The notes beneath the pieces were generated by a model, which was given only the letters and a program-made list of their open reading frames with translations, searched no databases and was not told the DNA's origin. Both the position numbers and the translations under genes were made by a program. Of a stretch of DNA of 64,000 bases, positions 8,114 to 16,194 are shown piece after piece; positions within the stretch are counted from its first letter, which is position 1, and the number at the start of each line of letters is the position of its first letter. The DNA comes from Neisseria brasiliensis (GTDB lineage: Bacteria; Pseudomonadota; Gammaproteobacteria; Burkholderiales; Neisseriaceae): contig NZ_CP046027.1 in the NCBI RefSeq assembly GCF_009671065.1, positions 744,001 through 808,000 on the forward strand, written 5' to 3'.

Positions 8114-8149
8114 GCAGAGGCCGTCTGAAAATTTTCAGACGGCCTCTGC
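8114..8149. terminator. Bidirectional DUS terminator
   Basis: A near-perfect palindrome (GCAGAGGCCGTCTGAAA and its complement) sits between the converging CBS-gene fragment and hemO. It can terminate both. Confidence 0.75.
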
Positions 8150-8240
8150 CATTATCTGCCAATATTATGGCCGGCAAATTTTATTTTGGCTGCTTCAAGA
8201 TTGAAGGCAGCTCAGCATTTATCTGCCATTGATTGGCGGT

Positions 8241-8858
8241 TTAATGATGAACCGGTGTCTTCACTTCCGCTTCCGCACCTTCCGGCAAACCGAAAATCTG
8301 GCGCAGAATCACTTTGTAAAAAGCAAACGCTTCTTTCGCACCGGCAATGGCTTCGTCTTGCGCTGCTTTATCCAAACCCAAATTGTTCAGATGCTCGACA
8401 AAAGCGCGCCAGTGTTTGCCGCGGCCGCTCGGATGTGGCGCCAAATGGCGGGCACCGTGTTCGGCGTCAAACGACAATTTTTGTGCGTCTTTAAACAAAA
8501 ATGCCGCCCCCAGATTCGAACCTTCGGCGCAATACAGCCAACCGATGGCTTTGTTGCCTTGCGGTTGCGGCAATTCGCCGGCAAACTCGTAAGGCGTATC
8601 GTTCAAATCCGCCAAATCCTGCAACACGGCTTCGTGACGCGCCATGTATTCCAACTCGGGAATGGCTTGGTTCAAAGCTTCGTCTTTATAGATAGGATCA
8701 ACGATTTTATGAAAAACAGATTGCAGTTTCAAAAACTTAGCATAGTTTTCATTATTGATAAACGGCTCAACCGACATCACCAGATTGTCCACGCTGTCGT
8801 GGGTGGTTCGGTTTTCCTCTTTCAGCCGCTGGGCAAAAGTTAAGGTTTCAGTAGTCAT
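8241..8858 (-). CDS. hemO: Haem oxygenase HemO
   Basis: The 205-residue cytosolic enzyme opens haem to biliverdin, CO and iron. It closely matches neisserial HemO: RTTHDSVDNLVMSV with proximal His20, LKLQSVFHKIVD, GWLYCAEGSNLGAAFLFK and HGARHLAPHP GRGKHWRAFVEHL. It lies 76 bp downstream of hpuB on the same strand, so haem entering through HpuB would be degraded by its product. In N. meningitidis hemO is paired with hmbR instead. A DUS hairpin separates it from hpuB, so it may have its own promoter or partial read-through. Confidence 0.97.
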   Translation of the reverse strand: MTTETLTFAQRLKEENRTTHDSVDNLVMSVEPFINNENYAKFLKLQSVFHKIVDPIYKDEALNQAIPELEYMARHEAVLQDLADLNDTPYEFAGELPQPQGNKAIGWLYCAEGSNLGAAFLFKDAQKLSFDAEHGARHLAPHPSGRGKHWRAFVEHLNNLGLDKAAQDEAIAGAKEAFAFYKVILRQIFGLPEGAEAEVKTPVHH

Positions 8859-8883
8859 GATTTTCCTTTTGTTTTCAATTTAT

Positions 8884-8917
8884 TTCAGACGGCCTCCCGA
8901 TTAAGAGGCCGTCTGAA
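8884..8917. terminator. DUS hairpin between hpuB and hemO
   Basis: Reverse and forward DUS copies separated by about 10 nt form a stem in the hpuB-hemO gap. It may attenuate transcription into hemO. Confidence 0.55.
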
Positions 8918-8934
8918 GACTGCAAAGTAATGCT

Positions 8935-11352
8935 TTAGAACTTGGCTTCAAGCGACAGCGCATAGCTGCGGCCCGGTGCGGTAAAGCGTTGGATGCCGTT
9001 GTGGGTGGCATTATCGACGCGGTTGACCGTACCGAATTCGCGGATGCTGCGCAGGCTGTCCCAAGTGTAATACTGTTTGTCAAACATATTGAACACGCCG
9101 CCGCGCAGGGTCACGTTTTTGCCGAAGCGGTAATGACCGATCAAATCCACCAGGAAATAATCTTTGCTGTGGCGGGCATACGGCCAAGGCTTTTTCGTAT
9201 CCTCATAGCTACGCACCGTGTCGCTTTCTTTTTTGCGCGAAGTATAACTCAAATTGGTTTTCAAACTCCAGCGGTCATCAGGCTGTTTGTAACCCAAACC
9301 GACCACGGCTCCCCAAGGCGCCAAGGCATTAATCGGCGTTTTGCTGCCGTCTTCCTGCGTGGCTTTGCCTTTGATGTAGCTGGCGGTGTAGGTCATAAAC
9401 GTACCACGCGGCAGACCGACGCTGTCCAAATTCCATTGACCGCTCAACTCGACGCCGCTGACAGTCGCCTTGTCGCGGTTGATGTTTTGCCAAGTCGGCG
9501 CAAGATAGCCGCGGTCAACCCATTTTTGGTTTTTCTCATCCCAACGTTCGCTTTGTTTCTGACCCAAATACGCGAAATCGATAAAATCTTTATAGCGCGT
9601 ATGGAAGCCGGAAAGCAACAGATTGCCCCAACCGCCCTGGCCGGCCAAACCGATTTCGTAGTTGTGTGATTTTTCCTCGCGCAGATTTTTGTTGGCTTTC
9701 ACCGAAAAATCCGGATGCGGGAAAGTAAACCACATTTCATCAGTTGTCGGCGCGCGGAAACCGGTGGCGTATTTGGTCAGCAGCGTCCAGCCCGGCACAA
9801 ATTTCCAATCGAAGCTCAAGCCGTAGCTCGGCGAATTGAATTTGGCCGTCGCGCCTTCCAAATCTTTTTGGCGCATCGCATTGATGAATTTCTCATTTGA
9901 AAGCGTATTGTTGCGCACCCAGTCATAACGCACGCCGGCACCGATACGGAACGCATCGCCCAAGCGGAAGCTGTTGTTCCAGAAGACGTTTTTCTTACGG
10001 CTTTCAGCTTCCAGCAAAAACTCTCCGTCACTGCGGTTACTGGTTTCAAATTTCGGATCAAACGCACGCACAAACACGCTGTAATTGTCGTTGGTGTTTT
10101 GCGATTTGCTCCAGCCGAAACCGTAGCTCATATCCCAGCCGAAATTCGGCAGCTTGTCAAATGCCCAGCTTTTATCCGCTTTTACACGCCATTGGTTGGT
10201 ATCCTGATTGATGCGGCGGAACACATAATACAAATCCGAATTCACGCCATTTGTGGCAAAATCAGTCGGAATATCCCAAGTCATCGTGCTCATTTGGATG
10301 CTTTGCTTATCGTAGTTGACCGTCAGCTTATCCCAAGGCGCTTTTTCACTGTCAAGCTGGTTGTCGTATTGGAAACCGCGGCGCTTGAGATAAGTCACAT
10401 CATTGCGTTTTCGCTTTTCCGCACTTGGATTACCCTTCCAGTCGGCAGCCCAAAGATTGGAGAGCTCATCGGTTTTGCGATCCATGCGGTAATCTTCATA
10501 CAATGCGCTCAAATAGTTGTATTCATTGAAATGATAACCGCCTTTGAGCAGCGTGCTTTTCGATTCGTAATCTTGCGGATCCGATCTGGTACGTACCTTA
10601 CCGAACGAACCGTAGTTGCTCAAATTATTTGACTGCGGGTTATAAACACCGTCCTTGTTTTTAATTTCAAACGATTCGCCGTTGGTCTTGTTTTTGGTTT
10701 CATGACCGTGGCGGCGCGTAAACACAAAGCGCGCATCAAAGCCTTTGAAATAACCGGCCAAATCGGTTGTTCCCAAATATTCGGCATTGCGGCTGGTGTA
10801 ACCGCCTTTAACCGCGGCATAAAACGGATTGTCGGCATTGACCACATCGCCCGGCGATTTGGTTTTATAATCAATGGCGCCGCCCAATGCGCCGCTGCCT
10901 GAAGCCAGCGAATCCGCACCTTTACGGATGGCCACTTCGGAAATATGCTCCAACTCGGCGGCATTGCGGTTGGCATTGTAATTGCCGTATGCACCGTATA
11001 ATTCTTGGAATGCTTCCGAAGAACGGCTTTCAGCCTGAGCCAAACCGTCGACATTAATCGCCACGCGGTCTTTATCGACGCCGCGGATGGCAAAACCGTT
11101 GGTATTGCCGCGACCGCCCTCAACCACACTGACCGCCGGATCATAGCGCACCATATCACGGATATCCTGCACCAGATTCTCGTCCATTTGGCTGCGGCGG
11201 GTTTTCACCTCGCCCAATTTCGGCGCCGGAGTGCGACGGCCGTGAACTTCGATTGCGTTTAAATTCACGGCATCGTCGGCTGCATAAACCACCGTCGGAA
11301 ACGCATTCAACACCAGCAACGATACCACACCCATTTTGAATGGAACTGTCAT
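8935..11352 (-). CDS. hpuB: TonB-dependent haemoglobin(-haptoglobin) receptor HpuB
   Basis: The 805-residue outer-membrane receptor has a signal peptide ending PTVVYA. The plug domain contains VRYDPAVSVVEGGRG, FAIRGVDKDRVAINVDGLAQAES and KGADSLASGSGALGGAI. The 22-strand barrel ends RFTAPGRSYALSLEAKF with the terminal Phe needed for outer-membrane assembly. SLRSIREFGTVNRVDNATH is nearly identical to meningococcal HpuB. It acts with HpuA to strip haem from haemoglobin and haemoglobin-haptoglobin, powered by TonB. It starts 33 bp after hpuA with AAGGGA upstream. No poly-G tract is visible, unlike phase-variable haemoglobin receptor genes in pathogens. Confidence 0.95.
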   Translation of the reverse strand: MTVPFKMGVVSLLVLNAFPTVVYAADDAVNLNAIEVHGRRTPAPKLGEVKTRRSQMDENLVQDIRDMVRYDPAVSVVEGGRGNTNGFAIRGVDKDRVAINVDGLAQAESRSSEAFQELYGAYGNYNANRNAAELEHISEVAIRKGADSLASGSGALGGAIDYKTKSPGDVVNADNPFYAAVKGGYTSRNAEYLGTTDLAGYFKGFDARFVFTRRHGHETKNKTNGESFEIKNKDGVYNPQSNNLSNYGSFGKVRTRSDPQDYESKSTLLKGGYHFNEYNYLSALYEDYRMDRKTDELSNLWAADWKGNPSAEKRKRNDVTYLKRRGFQYDNQLDSEKAPWDKLTVNYDKQSIQMSTMTWDIPTDFATNGVNSDLYYVFRRINQDTNQWRVKADKSWAFDKLPNFGWDMSYGFGWSKSQNTNDNYSVFVRAFDPKFETSNRSDGEFLLEAESRKKNVFWNNSFRLGDAFRIGAGVRYDWVRNNTLSNEKFINAMRQKDLEGATAKFNSPSYGLSFDWKFVPGWTLLTKYATGFRAPTTDEMWFTFPHPDFSVKANKNLREEKSHNYEIGLAGQGGWGNLLLSGFHTRYKDFIDFAYLGQKQSERWDEKNQKWVDRGYLAPTWQNINRDKATVSGVELSGQWNLDSVGLPRGTFMTYTASYIKGKATQEDGSKTPINALAPWGAVVGLGYKQPDDRWSLKTNLSYTSRKKESDTVRSYEDTKKPWPYARHSKDYFLVDLIGHYRFGKNVTLRGGVFNMFDKQYYTWDSLRSIREFGTVNRVDNATHNGIQRFTAPGRSYALSLEAKF

Positions 11353-11385
11353 ATAATCCCTTCTTAATAATTAATGTTTTGTTTG

Positions 11386-12405
11386 TTATTTACCTACAAC
11401 CGGGCTCAAGTCTTTACTGTCCGTTGTTGTATCAACCTTCGTACGCGAACCGCCGAAAACAGTATCTAAATTTTTATTGTCGAAATTAACTGTGCCACCA
11501 ATTTCTTTGCCTGCATATTCACGGATTGTGTCACCATAATAACCCTTATAGACCTTACCATAGAAAGCACCGTTTACTTTGCCAGATACCTCACCAGACT
11601 TGGCAGTACCATGAAATTTATTACCTTCAACACTTACTTTATCAAAAGTCACACTATCGCCAAAATCACTATTGCCAATAATGGTGCCGCCTAATTCACC
11701 GGTATTAAAGTTCACGGTAAGCCGTGACACTTGTTCTTTAGAAGAATCTTTAGGCGTATAAGAAGAGCTGACAATTTCGCCGTTTTTCACACGATAGCCA
11801 ATAACATCGTAGGTTGCCTCACCTTTAACACCCTTAGCTTTAGCCCCACCTTGCATATAGTCTTTATCAGCTAAAATACCTCCGCTAAACAAACTAACAA
11901 CGCCATTTTTATCCATCCAAGCACCAAAATAGCTGCTTTTCACATAAGTTGCCGGCTGGTCAACACGCGAGTTCGTGCAGCAGGCAAAAATTTTGCCGCC
12001 GTCTTCAGTCGGCTGCATCACTTGCTTGGTCGGATAAGTTTTGCTCGGAGAAGAGTAATCCGGACGCATGGCAGTATTGAATTGATTAAACTGATAGGAT
12101 TTACCATCAGCAGTGGTATAGACAACCACTTCGTCTGTTTTATCATAATAGCTGTCACTCCGGCTTGACTTGACCTTTTCAGTCACATTGTATTTATGTA
12201 CCGAGCCACCATTGGTTGCAATAGTTTCAAATTCAGCATCATCTTTGCGAGCTTTGACTTTATCGCTCTTGGTATCCAGGCTTTTCAACACCGGCATTTC
12301 CACCAAAACCTTAGGCTCTGAAACACTGCCGCCACCGGCGCAAGCAGACAGCGAAGCGGCTACGGCCAAGGCAATTGCAGGCCGTCTGAAAAATAAAATA
12401 GTCAT
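11386..12405 (-). CDS. hpuA: Haemoglobin-haptoglobin utilisation lipoprotein HpuA
   Basis: The 339-residue precursor carries a lipoprotein signal with lipobox LSAC (Cys22) followed by AGGGS. The remainder is beta-rich with paired repeats typical of neisserial surface lipoproteins (TGELGGTIIGNSDFG, GKVNGAFYGKVYKGYYG). Position upstream of hpuB, size and signal identify HpuA, which sits on the cell surface and helps HpuB engage haemoglobin. A DUS is embedded in the coding sequence of the signal peptide (residues 6-9, FRRP). The divergent gene is a Slam, the machine that moves such lipoproteins to the surface. Confidence 0.85.
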   Translation of the reverse strand: MTILFFRRPAIALAVAASLSACAGGGSVSEPKVLVEMPVLKSLDTKSDKVKARKDDAEFETIATNGGSVHKYNVTEKVKSSRSDSYYDKTDEVVVYTTADGKSYQFNQFNTAMRPDYSSPSKTYPTKQVMQPTEDGGKIFACCTNSRVDQPATYVKSSYFGAWMDKNGVVSLFSGGILADKDYMQGGAKAKGVKGEATYDVIGYRVKNGEIVSSSYTPKDSSKEQVSRLTVNFNTGELGGTIIGNSDFGDSVTFDKVSVEGNKFHGTAKSGEVSGKVNGAFYGKVYKGYYGDTIREYAGKEIGGTVNFDNKNLDTVFGGSRTKVDTTTDSKDLSPVVGK

Positions 12406-12468
12406 ATACTCTCCCGCCCAAACGTATTTCGGGCAACATTTGATTACATGGTTGGCTTTGAAAGTTTC

Positions 12469-12489
12469 GAATAGAAACTATTTCTATTC
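12469..12489. promoter_or_regulatory. Palindromic operator, possible Fur site, hpuA/slam
   Basis: A perfect inverted repeat with 9-bp arms (GAATAGAAA-CTA-TTTCTATTC) lies 64 bp before hpuA and 71 bp before the divergent slam gene. hpuAB is iron-repressed by Fur in Neisseria, so Fur is the likeliest ligand. The match to the 19-bp Fur consensus is only partial, and another regulator is possible. Confidence 0.55.
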
Positions 12490-12517
12490 ACATGTAGCAA
12501 ATATACCAAAAACCCGT

Positions 12518-12523
12518 TATAAT
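12518..12523 (+). promoter_or_regulatory. Probable -10 box of slam promoter
   Basis: TATAAT lies 37 bp before the slam start codon. The -35 region is weak, which fits a regulated promoter. An AT-rich imperfect repeat at 12518-12541 might be a further regulator site. Confidence 0.4.
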
Positions 12524-12559
12524 TGCAAATGATTTTTATAACTTTTTAACACTTGCCCG

Positions 12560-14086
12560 ATGAATATTTCACAAATCCTTGCATTTCCACTACTGGCGGC
12601 TACAGCCCATAGCTTTGCGGCCGACCTGCCCGCCGGCGACCGTCGCAGCGAACAAGCGGCGGAATCGGTTCAGCAACACCAATGGCTGGAAACGCTGCAA
12701 CAAGATTCGGCCGCATCTGCCGCACCCAATGAAGCGGTAAATGTCCGTCAAGTCAATGATGAAGAATTGGCACGCAATCCTGCTTTATTGGAAGAGATGT
12801 TGCAACAGGCGGTCAACAGCAACCATCCGCCACTTTTGGAAGCGCTGACCGCCGTTTACCGACGTCAGCCGCAGGCCGACAAAGTTTTGCTGGCCAGAGC
12901 TGAAAGCATGGTGGCGCGCAATCAGGGCGATTATCCGCAAGCGCTGGAAACTTATGGCCGTCTGAACCGCCAACATCCGCAAGACGCCCGCATCGCATTG
13001 GATTATGCTGCTTTATTGTTTGAAGACAAGCAATGGCAGGAATCCGACCGTCTGTTTGCCCAAACCGCGCAAACCGCAAATCTGCCCGAGGCCGTAGCCG
13101 ACAATATCCGACGTTATCGGGCGCAAATCGATGAAGCCGATGATTGGCAGCTCAACGGCGGCTTGAGCGTTTCTTACGACCGCAATATCAATAATGCTGC
13201 ACCGGCTTATTGCACTTATCTGGGCTGCACGACCGAACAGGCTGAAAACGCCACCGGCATCCATTATCATGCCGAATTGGAAAAAAATACGCCGCTCAAA
13301 GGCCATCACAACCTGACGTTTCGCAACCGCATCAGCGGCACCAGCTATTATTTGGACAAAAAATCGCAATATGACCATGCATTCGGCCGCAGCTATTTGG
13401 GTTGGTACTATCAAAATGCGCGCAGCAGCCTGAGCGTGTTGCCGTTTTATCAGGCGCAGCTGGCCGGCAGCAATGAATTTGCCGACAAACCGACCGACGA
13501 ACACACTTTGAATATGAATATGTTTGCGCATGCTGTCGGCGTTCAGACGGCATGGAGCCACCGCATCACGCCGCGTCTGCAGGCTTATGCCTCCGGCGAG
13601 CTCTACCGCCAAAGCTACCGCCCGCAACAAAAGTCTACTTACTACGACGGCCGCCATGCGCAGCTTTTCGGTTCGCTGGCCTATCAGTTGGGCGCAAACG
13701 ATTTGGTATTCGCCGGTTACGGCAACGGCACGTTCCGCCCGAAACACACGCAAATCGACGGCCGCACCAACCACACCGCCCACACGCGCCACAGCCTGAG
13801 CGCCGGCTGGTTTGCCGCATGGCCGACGCTGGGCGGATTGGCCAGCCGCCTGCGCGCCGGCTATACCGACCGCCGTTACAAAGGCCGTGTCTTCAACACC
13901 GATTTCACGCCCGAGCGCCAACGCAATAAAGAAACCTTTTTCAGCGCTTCGCTGGCTCACCCGAAAATCAGCTACCACGGCATCATGCCGCGTCTGACAT
14001 TCGAACACAGCCGCACCCGCAGCACGCACAAATGGGCCGAACAAAAGCAAAGCCGCCTGTTTGTCGAATTGGAGAAATCGTTCTGA
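12560..14086 (+). CDS. Surface lipoprotein assembly modifier (Slam2-like)
   Basis: The 508-residue protein has a signal peptide (ending SFAA). A periplasmic helical region with tetratricopeptide-like repeats spans roughly residues 60-190 (HPPLLEALTAVYRRQPQADK, YPQALETYGRLNRQHPQD). A C-terminal DUF560 barrel spans roughly 200-508 (LNGGLSVSYDRNINNA through FVELEKSF, terminal Phe). This is the Slam architecture. In N. meningitidis Slam2 specifically exports HpuA. Its divergent position next to hpuA and the shared operator region strongly suggest HpuA as substrate. Confidence 0.88.
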   Translation: MNISQILAFPLLAATAHSFAADLPAGDRRSEQAAESVQQHQWLETLQQDSAASAAPNEAVNVRQVNDEELARNPALLEEMLQQAVNSNHPPLLEALTAVYRRQPQADKVLLARAESMVARNQGDYPQALETYGRLNRQHPQDARIALDYAALLFEDKQWQESDRLFAQTAQTANLPEAVADNIRRYRAQIDEADDWQLNGGLSVSYDRNINNAAPAYCTYLGCTTEQAENATGIHYHAELEKNTPLKGHHNLTFRNRISGTSYYLDKKSQYDHAFGRSYLGWYYQNARSSLSVLPFYQAQLAGSNEFADKPTDEHTLNMNMFAHAVGVQTAWSHRITPRLQAYASGELYRQSYRPQQKSTYYDGRHAQLFGSLAYQLGANDLVFAGYGNGTFRPKHTQIDGRTNHTAHTRHSLSAGWFAAWPTLGGLASRLRAGYTDRRYKGRVFNTDFTPERQRNKETFFSASLAHPKISYHGIMPRLTFEHSRTRSTHKWAEQKQSRLFVELEKSF

Positions 14087-14127
14087 ACAATCTAAAGATT
14101 TGAATATATAAATCTTGTTCATAAAAA

Positions 14128-14166
14128 ACATGCCGTCTGAAAGTCCAAGCTTTTCAGACGGCATGT
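14128..14166. terminator. Bidirectional DUS terminator (AT-DUS)
   Basis: An inverted pair of ATGCCGTCTGAA copies with extended arms (ACATGCC/GGCATGT) sits between converging slam and the cls fragment. Confidence 0.7.
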
Positions 14167-14210
14167 TTGCCATTGGCAATACGTCAAATTATTTTGCCAT
14201 GATCATCGCA

Positions 14211-15248
14211 TCACAACAACGGGCTCATCAGCCGCACAGTGCTTTCTACCAATACCCACCATTTGGAGCGCTGCTGCCAGCCCTTGACCGTAATGCAATG
14301 GCTGTCAGCCAGATAGCTTTGTTGCAAGGCATAAATTTTGGCGGTCATTTCCTTATCGTAAATCGCCAAACTGATTTCCAGATTGAGGAAAAAACTGCGC
14401 ATATCCATATTGACCGTGCCAAACAAGGCGTAATCGTCATCGATGGTCATGGTTTTGGTATGCAGCAGGCCGCCGTCAAACAACGTCAGATTGACGCCGG
14501 CGGAAAGCAGCAGCGGATAATATGCGCGCGAGGCGTAACGCACCATCAGCGAATCGACTTTGGCCGGCACAATCAGCGTCACGTCCACACCGCGTTTGGC
14601 GGCAACAGTCAATGCCATCAGCAGCGGTTCGTCGGGCACGAAATAAGGTGTGGTAATGGTGATTTGACGCGTGGCTGAATGAATGGCGCTGATGATGGTT
14701 TCGTAAATGACATGCTCGCCCTGTTCCGGCACCGAGGGAATCACTTGCGCCACAATATTGCCCTGTTTCATTTTTTCGGGCAGCATTGCCGGAATGCGGT
14801 CTTGATGTTCGGTCAGATATTGCTGGATACCTTGCAGGTTTTCATCGTCTTCCACCGCCAGATCGGCAAAAAACACCGCCGACAATTCCAACACCATCGA
14901 ACCCGTGCAGCGCATCATCACATCCACCCATTCGCCGACGCCCGAATGCCGCTTAAACAGGCGCGGGTCAACCAGATTGAAGCTGCCGGTATAACCGATT
15001 TTGCCATCCACCACCATAATTTTGCGGTGATTGCGCAAATCGGTGCGCGTAAACAATGTACGCAGCAGGCCGACGGGAAGCGCTTTGTCGATTTGCACGC
15101 CGGCACGGCGCAAACGCTTGTACCACGCGCTTTTAAAAAAACGGCTGCTGCCGACGTCATCTGCGAGAATAGCGCAATCGACCCCGCGCGCGGCTGCCTG
15201 TTCCACCGCTTCGAGCAGATGCTCGATACGACCTTTCGGATCGATAAA
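14211..15248 (-). pseudogene. cls: Cardiolipin synthase, 5'-truncated by IS481
   Basis: The frame encodes both phospholipase D active-site motifs, HRKIMVVDGKIGYTGS and HTKTMTIDDDYALFGT, followed by the usual C-terminal tail, so the catalytic domains survive. It is open right up to the IS edge (FIDPKGRIEHLLEAVEQ...), where about 150 N-terminal residues, including the membrane anchor, are missing. No such sequence occurs on the other side of the IS, so an adjacent deletion accompanied or followed insertion. An internal GTG at 15206 exists but lacks clear initiation signals. The intact enzyme would make cardiolipin in the inner membrane. Confidence 0.88.
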
Positions 15249-16126
15249 TGTAGAAACTAGTAGCGTTGTTTACAGTATTTCCAGGAGAATACTGAAACAT
15301 GAACATGCACAAAAACACCCGTCTCACCCCGCACCACCGCCAAGCCATTTGGCTGGCCTACACGCAGGAAAAGGAAAGCGTCACCTCCCTGGCACGCCGC
15401 TACCAAGTCAGCCGCGTCACCATTTACCGCGCACTTAAAGCCGCAAGAGGCAGATTGCTCAAACCCCAAACCAGTACCAACAACCGTTTCAAACAGGCAA
15501 AGTACGGAATGAAACGCCTGGCCAAGGTAGAACGCGGCATTCAGGAAAAACTCAAAAGGCAGGCCAAACGCTACAATAAATCCTATCCCGGAGAGCTGGT
15601 ACATCTCGATACCAAACGGCTGCCGCTGCTCAAAGGGCAGAAAGCCACCGATAAGCGGGATTACCTGTTTGTCGCCATTGACGATTTCTCAAGGGAGCTA
15701 TACGCCGCCATTTTGCCGGACAAAACCGCAGACAGTGCTGCCAAGTTTCTGACCGAACACCTGATTGATCCTTGCCCATACCTGATTGAGTGCGTTTACT
15801 CCGACAACGGTACGGAATATAAAGGCTCAGCCAACCATGCTTTCGGTGTAGCCTGTTATGAGAACGGGATTGGTCAAAAGTTTACCCGGGTTGCCCGTCC
15901 GCAGACCAACGGTAAGGCGGAACGGGTTATCCGCACCCTGATGGAGATGTGGCATGAGAAACAGTTGTTTGACAGTCCGGAACACCGGCGAAAGGAGTTG
16001 TGCCGCTTTGTTAATTTCTATAACACTGTGAAGCCGCACCGCAGTTTGAACGGCGATACGCCGTTTGAGGTCTTGCAGGCTTATTTTTCTCAACTTGTGG
16101 TGTAAACAACGCGATGATTTCCTACA
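15249..16126 (+). mobile_element. IS481-family insertion sequence, copy 2
   Basis: The 878-bp element has the same TGTAG...CTACA ends as the copy at 3989-4866 and is in direct orientation with it. Its left edge cuts the cls frame and its right edge is 24 bp before the Zur-like operator of znuD. The two copies bracket about 10.4 kb containing the haemoglobin locus. Confidence 0.9.
15299..16105 (+). CDS. IS481-family transposase
   Basis: The 268-residue DDE transposase is identical to the one at 4039 except for Leu266. The helix-turn-helix, YSDNGTEY and NGKAERVIR motifs are intact. Because the gene is complete, this copy may be mobile. Confidence 0.93.
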   Translation: MNMHKNTRLTPHHRQAIWLAYTQEKESVTSLARRYQVSRVTIYRALKAARGRLLKPQTSTNNRFKQAKYGMKRLAKVERGIQEKLKRQAKRYNKSYPGELVHLDTKRLPLLKGQKATDKRDYLFVAIDDFSRELYAAILPDKTADSAAKFLTEHLIDPCPYLIECVYSDNGTEYKGSANHAFGVACYENGIGQKFTRVARPQTNGKAERVIRTLMEMWHEKQLFDSPEHRRKELCRFVNFYNTVKPHRSLNGDTPFEVLQAYFSQLVV

Positions 16127-16150
16127 AATAAACATCATCTTCGAATGCAA

Positions 16151-16165
16151 TGTTATATAATAACG
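16151..16165 (+). promoter_or_regulatory. Zur-type operator overlapping znuD -10 box
   Basis: TGTTATATAATAACG matches the neisserial Zur consensus TGTTATDNHATAACA at all but the last base. It contains a TATAAT -10 box at 16156-16161, 34 bp before the znuD start. Zinc-loaded Zur would block the promoter. The nearby IS481 edge at 16126 leaves the -35 zone just inside host DNA. Confidence 0.75.
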
Positions 16166-16194
16166 CCTCATATCAATAAAAAGAGAAACTGAAG

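Noticed and set aside
11386..12405. Poly-G phase variation of hpuA, as in meningococci
   Set aside because: No homopolymer of more than a few G or C occurs in the gene or its start region.
13013..14179. Long minus-strand ORF opposite the slam gene
   Set aside because: It is the antisense shadow of a well-supported Slam frame with signal peptide, repeats and barrel terminus.
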